Below the pieces are notes generated by a model. That model saw only the letters and a program-made list of their open reading frames with translations, searched no databases and was not told the DNA's origin. Positions 8,269-16,083 of a stretch of DNA of 64,000 nucleotides are shown in pieces; positions within the stretch are counted from its first letter, which is position 1; every line of letters begins with the position of its first letter. The DNA is from Streptomyces sp. NBC_00237 (GTDB lineage Bacteria > Actinomycetota > Actinomycetes > Streptomycetales > Streptomycetaceae), in assembly GCF_026342435.1 (NCBI RefSeq), contig NZ_JAPEMT010000004.1, positions 372,001 to 436,000 of the forward strand, given 5' to 3'. Both the position numbers and the translations under genes were made by a program.

Positions 8269-9438
8269 CTACTTGGGGCAGAACTCGGCCTCCATCACGG
8301 AGTCGGTGTCCCCGCTCCAGTCGTTGTTGAGGTTCAGGGAGACGGTCTTCCGTCCGTCGCCTGAGGTCATCGTGTGGGTGGTCGAGCCGAAGATGCCGCC
8401 GGTGTGGCCCCAGATCACCTTCCCGCAGGACTGCTCCTCCTTGAAGATGCCCAGCCCGTAGCCGAGGTCGGGGCGCTGTTCGTGGACCGGGACGGTGGTC
8501 TTCATCTCCTTGAGCTGCTGCGCGGGCAGGAGCTTGCCGGTGAGGAGGGAGCGGTAGAAGCGGTTGAGGTCGGCGGTGCTGGAGATCATGCCGCCCGAGG
8601 CACCGGCCAGGGTGGGGTTGAATTCGGTGATGTCGTACTTCTTCCCGGTCGCCGGGTCGATCCCGAGCGTGCTGTACGCACGGCTGCTGGGCCGGGGCAT
8701 CCGGGACTCGTCGTGCGGGACGGACGTGGCGCGCAGGCCCAGGGGGCGCACGATGCGCCGCTCGATCTCGCTCTCGTACGAGCGGTGGGTGGCCTTCTCG
8801 ATGACCATTCCGGCGATGACGTAATTGGTGTTGGAGTACTGCCACTTGGCGCCGGGGTCGAATTCGGGGGCGTGACCCATGGCGACCTTCACGAGTTCGC
8901 GGGCGGGGAGGGAGTCGTAGCGGTGCTCAAGGAAGCCGACGCCCATGTGCTGCCGGGCGAACTCCGGGTCGGTGGTGTAGTCGAAGATGCCGCTGGTGTG
9001 CTGGAGGAGCTGGCGGATCGTTATCTTCTGGCCGTCGTGGCCGTGGCCGCTGACGACGCCCGGGAGCCACTTGTCGACGCGGTCGTCGAGGTGGAGCTTC
9101 CCCTCGGCTTCCAGCTGGAGCACGACGGTGGCGACGAAGGTTTTGGTGAGGGAGGCAATCCGGAAGCGGTCCTGAGGACTGCGTTCCTTCTTGGTGGTCA
9201 CGTTGCCGACCCCGGCGGTGGCCGTCCAGGGCCGGGACCCGCCGGGCCCCTCGGAGCGGGCGACGACGCCGGGAGCTCCGTCACGCACGAGGGCGTCGAC
9301 GGCGGCGCGGGTCTGGGCGTGGTCGTCGCCGGTACGGTCGCGGGTCTGGGCGGTGGCGGGGCTTGCGAGGGTGGCGGCGGTGAGGGCGGCCAGGGCGGTG
9401 GCGGTGAGGAGGGCGGTGCGGGTGGGACGTGCGGGCAT
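8269..9438 (-). CDS. Secreted serine hydrolase, class C beta-lactamase / D-alanyl-D-alanine carboxypeptidase fold
   Basis: A 389-residue protein with a Sec signal peptide (MPARPTRTALLTATALAALT.. ending ASPATAQ, cleavage near residue 31). The catalytic motifs of the PBP-fold family S12 are all present: SLTK with the nucleophile at Ser96, the YSN motif near residue 200 (QYSNTNYVIAG), and the HTG motif near 355 (GHTGGIFGS). This is the Streptomyces R61 DD-peptidase / AmpH-like group; whether it cleaves peptidoglycan peptides, D-amino-acid amides or esters cannot be told. The frame is open to 9921, but the signal peptide and AAGGA five bases upstream fix the start at 9438. Confidence 0.88.
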   Translation of the reverse strand: MPARPTRTALLTATALAALTAATLASPATAQTRDRTGDDHAQTRAAVDALVRDGAPGVVARSEGPGGSRPWTATAGVGNVTTKKERSPQDRFRIASLTKTFVATVVLQLEAEGKLHLDDRVDKWLPGVVSGHGHDGQKITIRQLLQHTSGIFDYTTDPEFARQHMGVGFLEHRYDSLPARELVKVAMGHAPEFDPGAKWQYSNTNYVIAGMVIEKATHRSYESEIERRIVRPLGLRATSVPHDESRMPRPSSRAYSTLGIDPATGKKYDITEFNPTLAGASGGMISSTADLNRFYRSLLTGKLLPAQQLKEMKTTVPVHEQRPDLGYGLGIFKEEQSCGKVIWGHTGGIFGSTTHTMTSGDGRKTVSLNLNNDWSGDTDSVMEAEFCPK

Positions 9439-9691
9439 GTGGGGTCCTTGGCGAGTCGGGTGCGTGCCGGGCGACGGGTGCGGCGGCATGTCGCGGGGGA
9501 GGACCGGGGGCGGATGTGCGGGGTTGCGCGGTCTGGGAGGGTTGACCCATTTCCAGCCAATGCCGGTCGATGGCTGAGGTTCAGGCCGCTGCGTGAGGGT
9601 CCGGCGCTTGAGGACGCGCGGCGAATCCGTACAGGGGGGCAAGGGGCGTAGCCCCCTCCGCAACAGCCGCCCGTCCCCTACCCCCCGCCCC

Positions 9692-10150
9692 CTACGCCTC
9701 GCCCCGCGGACCCAGCCTCCGCGTCTGTTCGCCGAGGACCTCGATCGTGCCGCGTACGTAGTCCTCGATGACCGCGAGTTCGTCCGCGTCGTACCGGGCC
9801 ATGAACACTCCCATGGCCCGGCCCAGCTCCTCCAGCGCACCGGTCCCGGGCGCGTCCGGACGGGCCTCGACGAGGATCCGCCGACGGTCGCCCGCATCGG
9901 CCGCACGACGTACGTGCCCACCCCGCTCCAGCCGGTCGATCAGCCCGGTCGCCGCCCCCGAGGTGACCCCGATGCGCTGCGCCAGGACCCCGGCGGTGAA
10001 CGGCCCCTCCCGACGGATCAGGCTCAGAGCGCGCTGATCGGCCGCGCTCAGCCCCAGCTGTCGGCCCACGGCCTCGTGGAAGAGGACGACCGCGGTACTC
10101 AACTCGGCCCCGAGGCGGTCCCCTTCAGGGATTCTGCGGTGATCTGGCAC
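9692..10150 (-). CDS. MarR-family transcriptional regulator
   Basis: A 152-residue winged-helix regulator. The core AADQRALSLIRREGPFTAGVLAQRIGVTSGAATGLIDRLERGGHVRR is a textbook MarR domain with recognition helix and wing, flanked by N- and C-terminal dimerisation helices. The GTG start has GGAG eight bases upstream. It is divergent from the membrane protein at 10237, with an 86-bp shared region that holds a candidate operator, so it probably represses itself and that gene in response to a small ligand. Confidence 0.9.
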   Translation of the reverse strand: MPDHRRIPEGDRLGAELSTAVVLFHEAVGRQLGLSAADQRALSLIRREGPFTAGVLAQRIGVTSGAATGLIDRLERGGHVRRAADAGDRRRILVEARPDAPGTGALEELGRAMGVFMARYDADELAVIEDYVRGTIEVLGEQTRRLGPRGEA

Positions 10151-10210
10151 GGTATTGCTCCACTTCTCGTTTTCTCCGGGTCATCTCAGGGTCCTCAACC
10201 CTTCACAGCA

Positions 10211-10232
10211 CTAAGCATCTTACTAACCTAAG
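10211..10232. promoter_or_regulatory. Candidate MarR operator
   Basis: The AT-rich stretch CTAAGCATCTTACTAACCTAAG contains a CTTA..TAAG dyad and two CTAAG direct elements. It lies between the divergent marR-like gene and the membrane-protein gene and overlaps the ribosome binding site of the latter, a position suited to repression. Confidence 0.45.
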
Positions 10233-10236
10233 GAAT

Positions 10237-10788
10237 ATGACCCGTCGAACGGAAACCGCCGCCCCCTTCCGCCCCTCCTTAAGGAGGACCATCAACTCCG
10301 TTGCGGACACGCCCCGTTGGGCCTTCGCCTTCCACCGTCTCCACGCCCTCCCCCTCACCGCCCTCGGCCTCGTCGCCGCGACCGAGCGCTTCTTCTCCCG
10401 CCTGTACGACGACCTTCCGCGACTCCCCCTCGAAGCCCTCACCCTGACCTCCCGCGTCGTCCTCGTCGGTTACGTGATCCACCTGGCGATCCGCAAGGAC
10501 CCGGAGGTCGCCTTCGGCCGGGGCGAGGCCGTCGTCCCCAAGCGCCACCCCACCACCACGGCCGACTTCCTCCCCTACCTCCTGGGCCAGGGCGTCCTGC
10601 TCGGCGCGGCCACACTCCTCTTCAACCACCTGCCCGAGAACGTCCTCGTCGCATACGTCCCCGAGGCCGACCGCCCGCTCTACTTCGCCTGCCTGCTGGC
10701 CGCGAAGAACCTCACCGTCATCCCCTTCACCCTGATCTGGATGACAGGCATCGCCCGCCGCCAACTCCTGCGGGCCGAACCGGAGTAG
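10237..10788 (+). CDS. Small membrane protein of unknown function next to MarR
   Basis: A 183-residue protein with about four hydrophobic helices (about residues 38-50, 70-86, 110-125 and 150-168) and basic, Arg-rich ends. I do not recognise the family. AAGGA lies directly before the ATG. Its divergent placement from a MarR regulator with a shared operator-like site suggests ligand-induced expression. A hairpin follows its stop codon. Confidence 0.75.
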   Translation: MTRRTETAAPFRPSLRRTINSVADTPRWAFAFHRLHALPLTALGLVAATERFFSRLYDDLPRLPLEALTLTSRVVLVGYVIHLAIRKDPEVAFGRGEAVVPKRHPTTTADFLPYLLGQGVLLGAATLLFNHLPENVLVAYVPEADRPLYFACLLAAKNLTVIPFTLIWMTGIARRQLLRAEPE

Positions 10789-10801
10789 CCGACAGCCAGA
10801 A

Positions 10802-10829
10802 GGCCGCACTCCGTTCGGAGCGGGCGGCC
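10802..10829 (+). terminator. Hairpin after the membrane-protein gene
   Basis: GGCCGCACTCC pairs with GGAG-CG-GGCGGCC across a GTTC loop, 14 bases after the stop codon, giving a GC-rich terminator-like stem with a small internal mismatch. Confidence 0.6.
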
Positions 10830-10918
10830 CCGCGCCAGTGGCGGGTGTGCGCCGCGAGCGCCTTCCGTCAATCCCAACTCTCCCCAGACACAAGCCACTT
10901 GGGGACTGCTCCGCGGTC

Positions 10919-12149
10919 ATGACGTCCTTCTTACCGAGGCCGATTCCGCCGCCCCACACACCCGAGACTCCCCACACACCCGGAGCGCACCGCGTCCGAC
11001 GCGGTGCGCGCTCCCTCGCCGTCGCCCTCCTCACCCTCCTCCTGACCGGATGGTGCGCAACCGCCCCGGCCCCCGCGTTCGCGGCGGACACGGACCGTCC
11101 CCTCCCGAAGAGCCCTCGAACGGCTCAGCCCGAACTGGGCGGCGCGGACGAGGCACTGCTCGCCCGGGCCCGGACGTCCGGTGCCCAGGACGTGACCGTG
11201 ATGGTGGCCGCCGCACCGGGTGCCACCGAACAGCTCACCGCCCAGCTCCGCGCCGTACCCGGTACGCGGATCGACCGTACGCACGACAAGCTCGGTTACG
11301 TACGGGCCACCCTGCCCACTCCCCGGGCCGAGGCCGCGCTCCGGGCTGCGGCGCGCCTCGCCGCCGTAGAGGCAATCGACCTCAAGCGCGACGTCCGGCA
11401 GGACCGCGGGCCGGACGCCCCCAAGCCCGCCGACACCCCGGACCCGAGGCGCACCCCGCCCCCGGCCGGAACACCCCGGCGGCGAATCCGTACACCCCCA
11501 CCCACGAGACCGGTGCGGTCGACTGGGAGGTCGAGTCGCTGCGCACGGCACCGCGGCTCGCCACGCCGTACGCGCTCGACGTGACGGTGCTCGGCACGGC
11601 CTTCGACCCGGCGGTGAACGTCGTGCCCGAGGCGAGGGTCGGCAGTCCCGCTCCCGTGCGCTGGCAGGTGACCAAGCAACTCGCGCCGCTGGACGCCACG
11701 TTGAAGGGCGGTCCGCTCGGTGCCGCGAAGTCCGCGCGGCCGAGCGTCAGGGAGGGCGAGACGCGGGGGCCGATCTGGACCTGATCGTCCTGAAGGACGG
11801 CCAGATGGTGGCCCTATCCGCCTCCGACGGCTCGGAGGAGTCCGTGAGCGTGCCCGCGCCGGAAGCCGGGACGTACACGGTGGTCGTCGACGGCTACGCG
11901 ATCCCGTCCGGCACGACGGCGTACGACTACCGGGACGTCTACTTCGCCCCCGCGTTCGGCACGGTCCTGAGCGACGACACGAAGCCGGTCCGGCTCACCC
12001 ACGGCGCATCCGCCCCCTTCCCGGCGACGGTGCGGGTCAACTCCCGCGCACCCGAAGGCCGTTGGTTGTACGGAACGGTCCAGCTACTGAACGCACGCGG
12101 CACTCCGGCGGGCGCGAGCAGTGTCCGGATCGAGAGGGTCGTGCGGTAG
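10919..12149 (+). pseudogene. Remnant of a secreted S8 (subtilisin-like) peptidase, catalytic domain deleted
   Basis: Three reading frames each carry a different part of one large secreted S8 peptidase. Frame one (10919 to about 11470) gives a signal peptide (WCATAPAPAFA) and the inhibitor-like prodomain (VMVAAAPGATEQL..LGYVRATLPTP). Frame two (about 11470-11783) continues NPYTPTHETGAVDW and then jumps to downstream sequence. Frame three (about 11780-12149) gives the C-terminal domain (LDLIVLKDG.. to a TAG stop). Full-length relatives are about 1100 residues; here the Asp/His/Ser catalytic domain is entirely missing and at least two frameshifts are present. It cannot make an active protease. 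Assignment rests on recalled family sequence, not a search. Confidence 0.8.
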
Positions 12150-12155
12150 GAGGCG

Positions 12156-12605
12156 TCAGAGGGCGGGGGCGTGACACTGCTGGGCCACGGCTCCGCCCTC
12201 GCCTTCGCCCTCGCCCTCGCCCTCGCCCTGGTCGAGGATGTCCTCGTACACCCCGACCTTGAAGCGGATCAGGTCCCGGGACTCAGTGAGCCTGGCGATC
12301 TGCGCGGTCACCCGCGCCTCGTGCTCCCGCATCAGGGCGAGGCGTTCCGGCTCGTTGCCGACGCCCTCCCGGACCAGCTCGGTGTACCGGCGGAGCACGG
12401 GCAGGGGCATGCCCGAGGCCCGGAGGACGACGCAGACGGTCAGCCAGTCAACGTCCGCCGCGCCGTAGACGCGGCGTCCGCCGGAGAGGCGTCGCACGGG
12501 GTGAAGGAAGAGGCCCTCGCGCTCGTAGAAGCGCAGCGCGTGCACGCTCAGGCCGGTGCGTTCGGCGACCTGCCCGATGCTCAGATGCGTGGGGACCTCA
12601 ACCAT
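12156..12605 (-). CDS. MerR-family regulator
   Basis: A 149-residue regulator opening THLSIGQVAERTGLSVHALRFYEREGLF, the MerR winged-helix, followed by a long dimerisation helix (about residues 75-120). The C-terminus ends in an acidic run of Gly-Glu repeats coded by a GCCCTC hexamer repeat. There is no metal-binding Cys pair, so it is in the general MerR group that senses small molecules or redox stress. The start at 12605 is chosen because the HTH begins within eight residues. It is divergent from the aldo/keto reductase, with a MerR-type promoter between them. Confidence 0.88.
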   Translation of the reverse strand: MVEVPTHLSIGQVAERTGLSVHALRFYEREGLFLHPVRRLSGGRRVYGAADVDWLTVCVVLRASGMPLPVLRRYTELVREGVGNEPERLALMREHEARVTAQIARLTESRDLIRFKVGVYEDILDQGEGEGEGEGEGGAVAQQCHAPAL

Positions 12606-12655
12606 GCGGGTCAGCGTAGCGGGGCCCGGCGCGACGGGGCCCGGTGGCGGAGGGC

Positions 12656-12686
12656 TTGATCTAGAGCCGGGTCTAGCTCCTAGGGT
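12656..12686 (+). promoter_or_regulatory. MerR-type promoter with 19-bp spacer
   Basis: A -35 of TTGATC (12656-12661) and a -10 of TAGGGT (12681-12686) are separated by 19 bp rather than the usual 17. The spacer carries the dyad CTAGA-GCCGGG-TCTAG (12661-12676). This overlong spacer with a central dyad is the hallmark of promoters that MerR proteins activate by untwisting DNA. It points towards the aldo/keto reductase gene. Confidence 0.8.
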
Positions 12687-12769
12687 CCGTCGTGCGACCG
12701 ACCGGCGGCCTCCGCCGCTTCCCGTACGGGACGCACCCGCCAACCCCATGACCAGCAAAGGGCACCGCC

Positions 12770-13831
12770 ATGCGCTACCGCACCCTCGGCAGGACCGGCA
12801 TAGAGGTCAGCACGCACTGCCTCGGCACCATGATGTTCCAGGACGGCTTCAACGCCGACCACGACGACTGCGTCCGCATCATCCACGCCGCCATCGACCG
12901 GGGGATCAACTTCCTCGACACCGCCGACATGTACGGGCGGGGCGAGTCCGAGGAGATCGTCGGCAAGGCGCTGCGCGGTCGGCGTGACGACGTCGTACTC
13001 GCCACCAAGGTCCACTTCCCGATGGGCGACGGTCCCAACAAGGGCGGCAATTCACGCCGTTGGATCCTCAAGGCCGTCGAGGACAGCCTCACCCGTCTGA
13101 ACACCGACTGGATCGACCTCTACCAGATCCACTTCCCCGACCACACCACCGACGTCGAGGAGACGCTCTCCGTCCTCACCGATCTCGTACGCGCGGGCAA
13201 GATCCGCTCCTTCGGCTGCTCGAACCACCAACCCGACGAGATCGTCGAGGCCCACCACGTCTCCGAGCGCCGCACCCTGGGCCGGTTCCGCACCGCGCAG
13301 CCGCCGTACTCGATCCTGGCCCGAGGCGTCGAGACCTCGCTGCTGCCCGTCGCCGAGCGGTACGGCATGGGCGTGCTGGTCTGGAGCCCGCTCGCCTTCG
13401 GCTTCCTCACCGGCAAGCACCGCAAGCACGACGAGCACCGGCCCGCCGGCCTCGCCTCCGGCGGCCGGGCCGCGTTCCGTCCGGCGAACTTCGATCCTCA
13501 ACTCGCCGCCAACGCGGCCAAGTACGACGCCGTCGAGCAGCTCGTCGAGCTCGCGGACGGCATCGGCTGCACCCTCCCGCAGCTCGCGGTGGCCTTCACC
13601 GTCGCCCACCCGGGCGTCACCTCGGCCATCCTCGGGCCGCGCACCATGGGGCAGTTGGAGGGGCTGCTCGCGGGTGCCGCGCTCACCCTGGACGACGCGG
13701 CCCTCGACCGGATCGACGAGATCGTGCCGCCGGGCACGAACCTCTACGACCCGACGGCCTCCTTCCCCCCGCGCTCCCTCACCGAGACCGCCCTGCGCCG
13801 CCGCCCGCTTGCGGAGAGGTCCGCGGGCTGA
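12770..13831 (+). CDS. Aldo/keto reductase
   Basis: A 353-residue NADPH-dependent oxidoreductase of the AKR (TIM-barrel) superfamily. Motifs in order are the opening RYRTLGRTGIEVS, FLDTADMYGRGESEEIVGKAL with the catalytic Asp/Tyr, VVLATKVHFPMG with the Lys, and YQIHFPD with the His, followed by a C-terminal cofactor loop. It resembles the YajO/Gcy-type general reductases of aldehydes and ketones. AAAGGG lies eight bases before the ATG. The divergent MerR gene and its 19-bp-spacer promoter make regulated induction likely. Confidence 0.92.
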   Translation: MRYRTLGRTGIEVSTHCLGTMMFQDGFNADHDDCVRIIHAAIDRGINFLDTADMYGRGESEEIVGKALRGRRDDVVLATKVHFPMGDGPNKGGNSRRWILKAVEDSLTRLNTDWIDLYQIHFPDHTTDVEETLSVLTDLVRAGKIRSFGCSNHQPDEIVEAHHVSERRTLGRFRTAQPPYSILARGVETSLLPVAERYGMGVLVWSPLAFGFLTGKHRKHDEHRPAGLASGGRAAFRPANFDPQLAANAAKYDAVEQLVELADGIGCTLPQLAVAFTVAHPGVTSAILGPRTMGQLEGLLAGAALTLDDAALDRIDEIVPPGTNLYDPTASFPPRSLTETALRRRPLAERSAG

Positions 13832-13845
13832 GCGAGAATTCCGGG

Positions 13846-15045
13846 ATGACTCCACCTCTGGATCACCCTCGGATTCGTGTAGCGGGATACGTCATCAGGG
13901 AGCGGGACACTCCAGAACTCCTGGTCTTCGACCACGTGGGAATACCGGATGCGGGCACCCAAGTCACAACAGGTGGTGCCGAGTTGGGTGAGGACCCGGC
14001 GGCGGCCGTCCTGCGGGAGGTCGTCGAGGAGACGGGGCTGACGACGGCCACGGTCGTACGGGAGCTGGCCGTGGAGGACAAACCCCACCCCGAGACGGGA
14101 CAGCCCCGGCGCACCACCTTCTTCCTCCTCAGGGCCCCGGCGGACACCCCTGACGCGTGGGAGCACCGGGTCGAAGGGGACGGCGGCGACGCCGGGTACG
14201 TGTTCGCGTGCCGGTTCGTCCCACTCCCCCTGCCGGAGCCGCTGGCCGACGGGCAGGACGCGTGGCTGGGGCGCGTGGAGTCCTCTCTCGCCACGCGGGA
14301 CCGCCGGGCCACCACCGGGTTCGCCGTCCCGCCCCACCTGTACGGGCTGCCGGGGGTGGGGTTCGGCGGCTACGCGGCCGGGCTGCTCGCGCGGCGGTAC
14401 GAGGGCGGCGACCCGGTGAAGGTGAGCTTCCGCCGACCGTTGCCGCTCGGCACTCCCCTGGAGATACGGCCCGCGCCCGGGGCCTCGTACGAGATCCGGG
14501 AAGTCACCGACGGCGAAGCCCCCTTCGCGATCGCCCAGCCGTACGGGACCCCGCCCCTGCCTCCCCGCATCCCCACCTGGGAGGACGCGCTCCGCGCCGA
14601 GAAGGAGCACTCGCTCACGGACACCCCCTTCTCCACCCCCGACTGCTTCGGCTGCGGCATGGGCCGGGAACCCGGACGGGGCCTGCGGCAGAACCTCTCG
14701 GCGCTGCCCGAGGAGTCCATGGTGGCCACGACCTGGCGACCGGATCCCGAACTGAGCCCCGGCGGTACGGTTCTGCCCGTCGAGCACGTGTGGGGTGCGC
14801 TCGACTGCCCCGCCGGGTGGACCTGCCACCTCTTCTCCGACGCACCGCGCGGCACGGTCACGGCGTACCTCGCGGCGGCCGTGCTGAGGCCGGTGGTGCT
14901 GGGCGAGGAGTACGTGACGTTCGGGTGGAAGATCTCGCACTCCGGCCGCAAGTACGTGGCGGGCAGCGCCGTCGCCACCCGTGACGGTGAACTCTGCGCC
15001 CACGCCGAGTCCCTCTGGCTCAGCCCCGCCGCCGCGCACGCCTGA
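13846..15045 (+). CDS. Nudix hydrolase fused to a hotdog (thioesterase-like) domain
   Basis: A 399-residue two-domain protein. Residues 1 to about 145 are a Nudix domain with a perfect Nudix box (GGAELGEDPAAAVLREVVEE then TGL). Residues about 155-399 resemble hotdog-fold proteins: two half-domains, the second holding a CFGCGMGREPGRGLRQ loop, like the CFxCG..GDGL loop of actinobacterial thioesterase-like proteins. Nudix enzymes cleave nucleoside diphosphate-X bonds, some of them in CoA; a hotdog partner would fit acyl-CoA, but this is inference. The ATG is 14 bases after the aldo/keto reductase stop, so the two genes are probably co-transcribed. Confidence 0.75.
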   Translation: MTPPLDHPRIRVAGYVIRERDTPELLVFDHVGIPDAGTQVTTGGAELGEDPAAAVLREVVEETGLTTATVVRELAVEDKPHPETGQPRRTTFFLLRAPADTPDAWEHRVEGDGGDAGYVFACRFVPLPLPEPLADGQDAWLGRVESSLATRDRRATTGFAVPPHLYGLPGVGFGGYAAGLLARRYEGGDPVKVSFRRPLPLGTPLEIRPAPGASYEIREVTDGEAPFAIAQPYGTPPLPPRIPTWEDALRAEKEHSLTDTPFSTPDCFGCGMGREPGRGLRQNLSALPEESMVATTWRPDPELSPGGTVLPVEHVWGALDCPAGWTCHLFSDAPRGTVTAYLAAAVLRPVVLGEEYVTFGWKISHSGRKYVAGSAVATRDGELCAHAESLWLSPAAAHA

Positions 15046-15054
15046 CGATCTTCT

Positions 15055-15072
15055 GTACCTACTAGTATGTAC
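15055..15072 (+). promoter_or_regulatory. 18-bp palindrome, TetR-type operator
   Basis: GTAC-C-TACTAGTA-T-GTAC is a palindrome with one mismatched pair, typical in size and form of TetR-family operators. It lies ten bases after the Nudix-hotdog stop and 50 bases before a degraded kinase gene. No TetR gene is adjacent, so it is either a surviving operator of a lost pair or is bound by a distant regulator. Confidence 0.6.
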
Positions 15073-15122
15073 ACTGCGCGCCCGCAACGCCCGTTCCATG
15101 GCACGGCGGTTGGCCGCGCGGA

Positions 15123-15494
15123 GTGGCCGTGGTCGTCCTGACCGGCGACATGGCCACCGCGACCGCCCTCCGGCAGCACCTCCCGGCCTCCCTCGTCGTC
15201 CTCGGCGCACAACCGGCGACGCTGGCCGACCGGATCACCCGTCGCGCCCTGGGCGAAGGTCCGCCCATCTCCGGAGACCTACGCCGCGGCCTCGCAGGAC
15301 CGGAGCTGGCGGCAGCGACCACCGCCGCCGAGGCGGAGGCATCCGCCCTCCGTGCGCCGCCCGGCGCACCCCTGCTGCCCACGGACGGCGCCGACCCGGA
15401 CCACCTCGCTGCCTCCGCACTCGCACTGGCCGGGGTCGCACCTCAGTCAGGCAACACCCCGAACTCTTCCCGGAGTTGGCCCACATTCCGGTAG
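15123..15494 (+). pseudogene. C-terminal remnant of a P-loop nucleotide kinase-like protein
   Basis: The 123 codons from a GTG at 15123 encode a segment like the C-terminal half of small P-loop kinases: VVVLTGDM, SLVVLGAQPATLADRITRRA, then GPPISGDLRRGL, then a helix ending LLPTDGADPDHLAASALALAG. The N-terminal phosphate-binding loop is missing. The last 18 or so residues are out of character and overlap the 3' end of the HAD gene on the other strand. It is therefore probably a truncated, non-functional gene. The family call is tentative. Confidence 0.4.
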
Positions 15495-16066
15495 TGCACC
15501 CCCTGCATCCCGGCCTTCCTCGCCGCGACGACATTGGCAAGCGTGTCGTCCACGAACAGGCAGCGCTTCACCTCCACCCCGACCCGCAGCGCCGCCTCTT
15601 CGAAGACCCGCGGATCGGGCTTGGCGACCCCGATCCGGGAAGTGTTGACGACCGCGTCGAAGGACTTGGCGAGCCCGTGCGCGGCGAGGTACGACTCCAG
15701 CCGGGTGGTGGCGTTGGAGACGAGGACCACCGGCACCCTGCCGCGCAGGGCGGTCAGCAGTTCCATGACCTCGGTGTCGATCCGGCCGCTGAGTCCGTAC
15801 CACGCGTCGACCAAGGCCCGGGCCCGTCCGGCCGTTCCGCAGGCCCCGGTCAGCGCGACGGCAACCTGTGACCGCCACTACTCGTCGGTGAGCCGTCCCG
15901 TGACGGCGTCCTCCAGCAGCTCATCGGCGAACGCCGCCCCGGCCAGGCTCCCTTCCGGGAGACCCCAGGCCCGGTCCAGTGCGGCCATGCCGTCGGGTTC
16001 CCACAGGTTCACCACTCCGTCGAAGTCGCACAGCACCGCGTCCCAGGGCAAAGAATCCATGGCCAC
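15443..16066 (-). pseudogene. HAD-superfamily phosphatase interrupted by an in-frame TAG codon
   Basis: Read from ATG 16066 to the stop at 15443, this would be a 207-residue HAD hydrolase with motif I (LCDFDGVV, residues 12-19), motif II (VLVSNAT), the motif III lysine (GVAKPDPRVF) and motif IV (FVDDTLANV). A single TAG at 15878-15880 falls after residue 62 (GRLTDE), where relatives normally read EEW. The frame continues uninterrupted beyond it (WRSQVAVAL..). One base change from GAG would explain it. Either the gene is dead, the sequence has an error, or a short peptide and an internally started piece are made. It lies 17 bases after the hydrolase gene on the same strand and is likely co-transcribed. 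Confidence 0.85.
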
Positions 16067-16083
16067 GCATCATGCCAGCCGGA

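Noticed and set aside
15878..15880. Reading the TAG in the HAD gene as a recoded amino acid
   Set aside because: TAG recoding (pyrrolysine) needs machinery not expected in Streptomyces, and no context element is visible.
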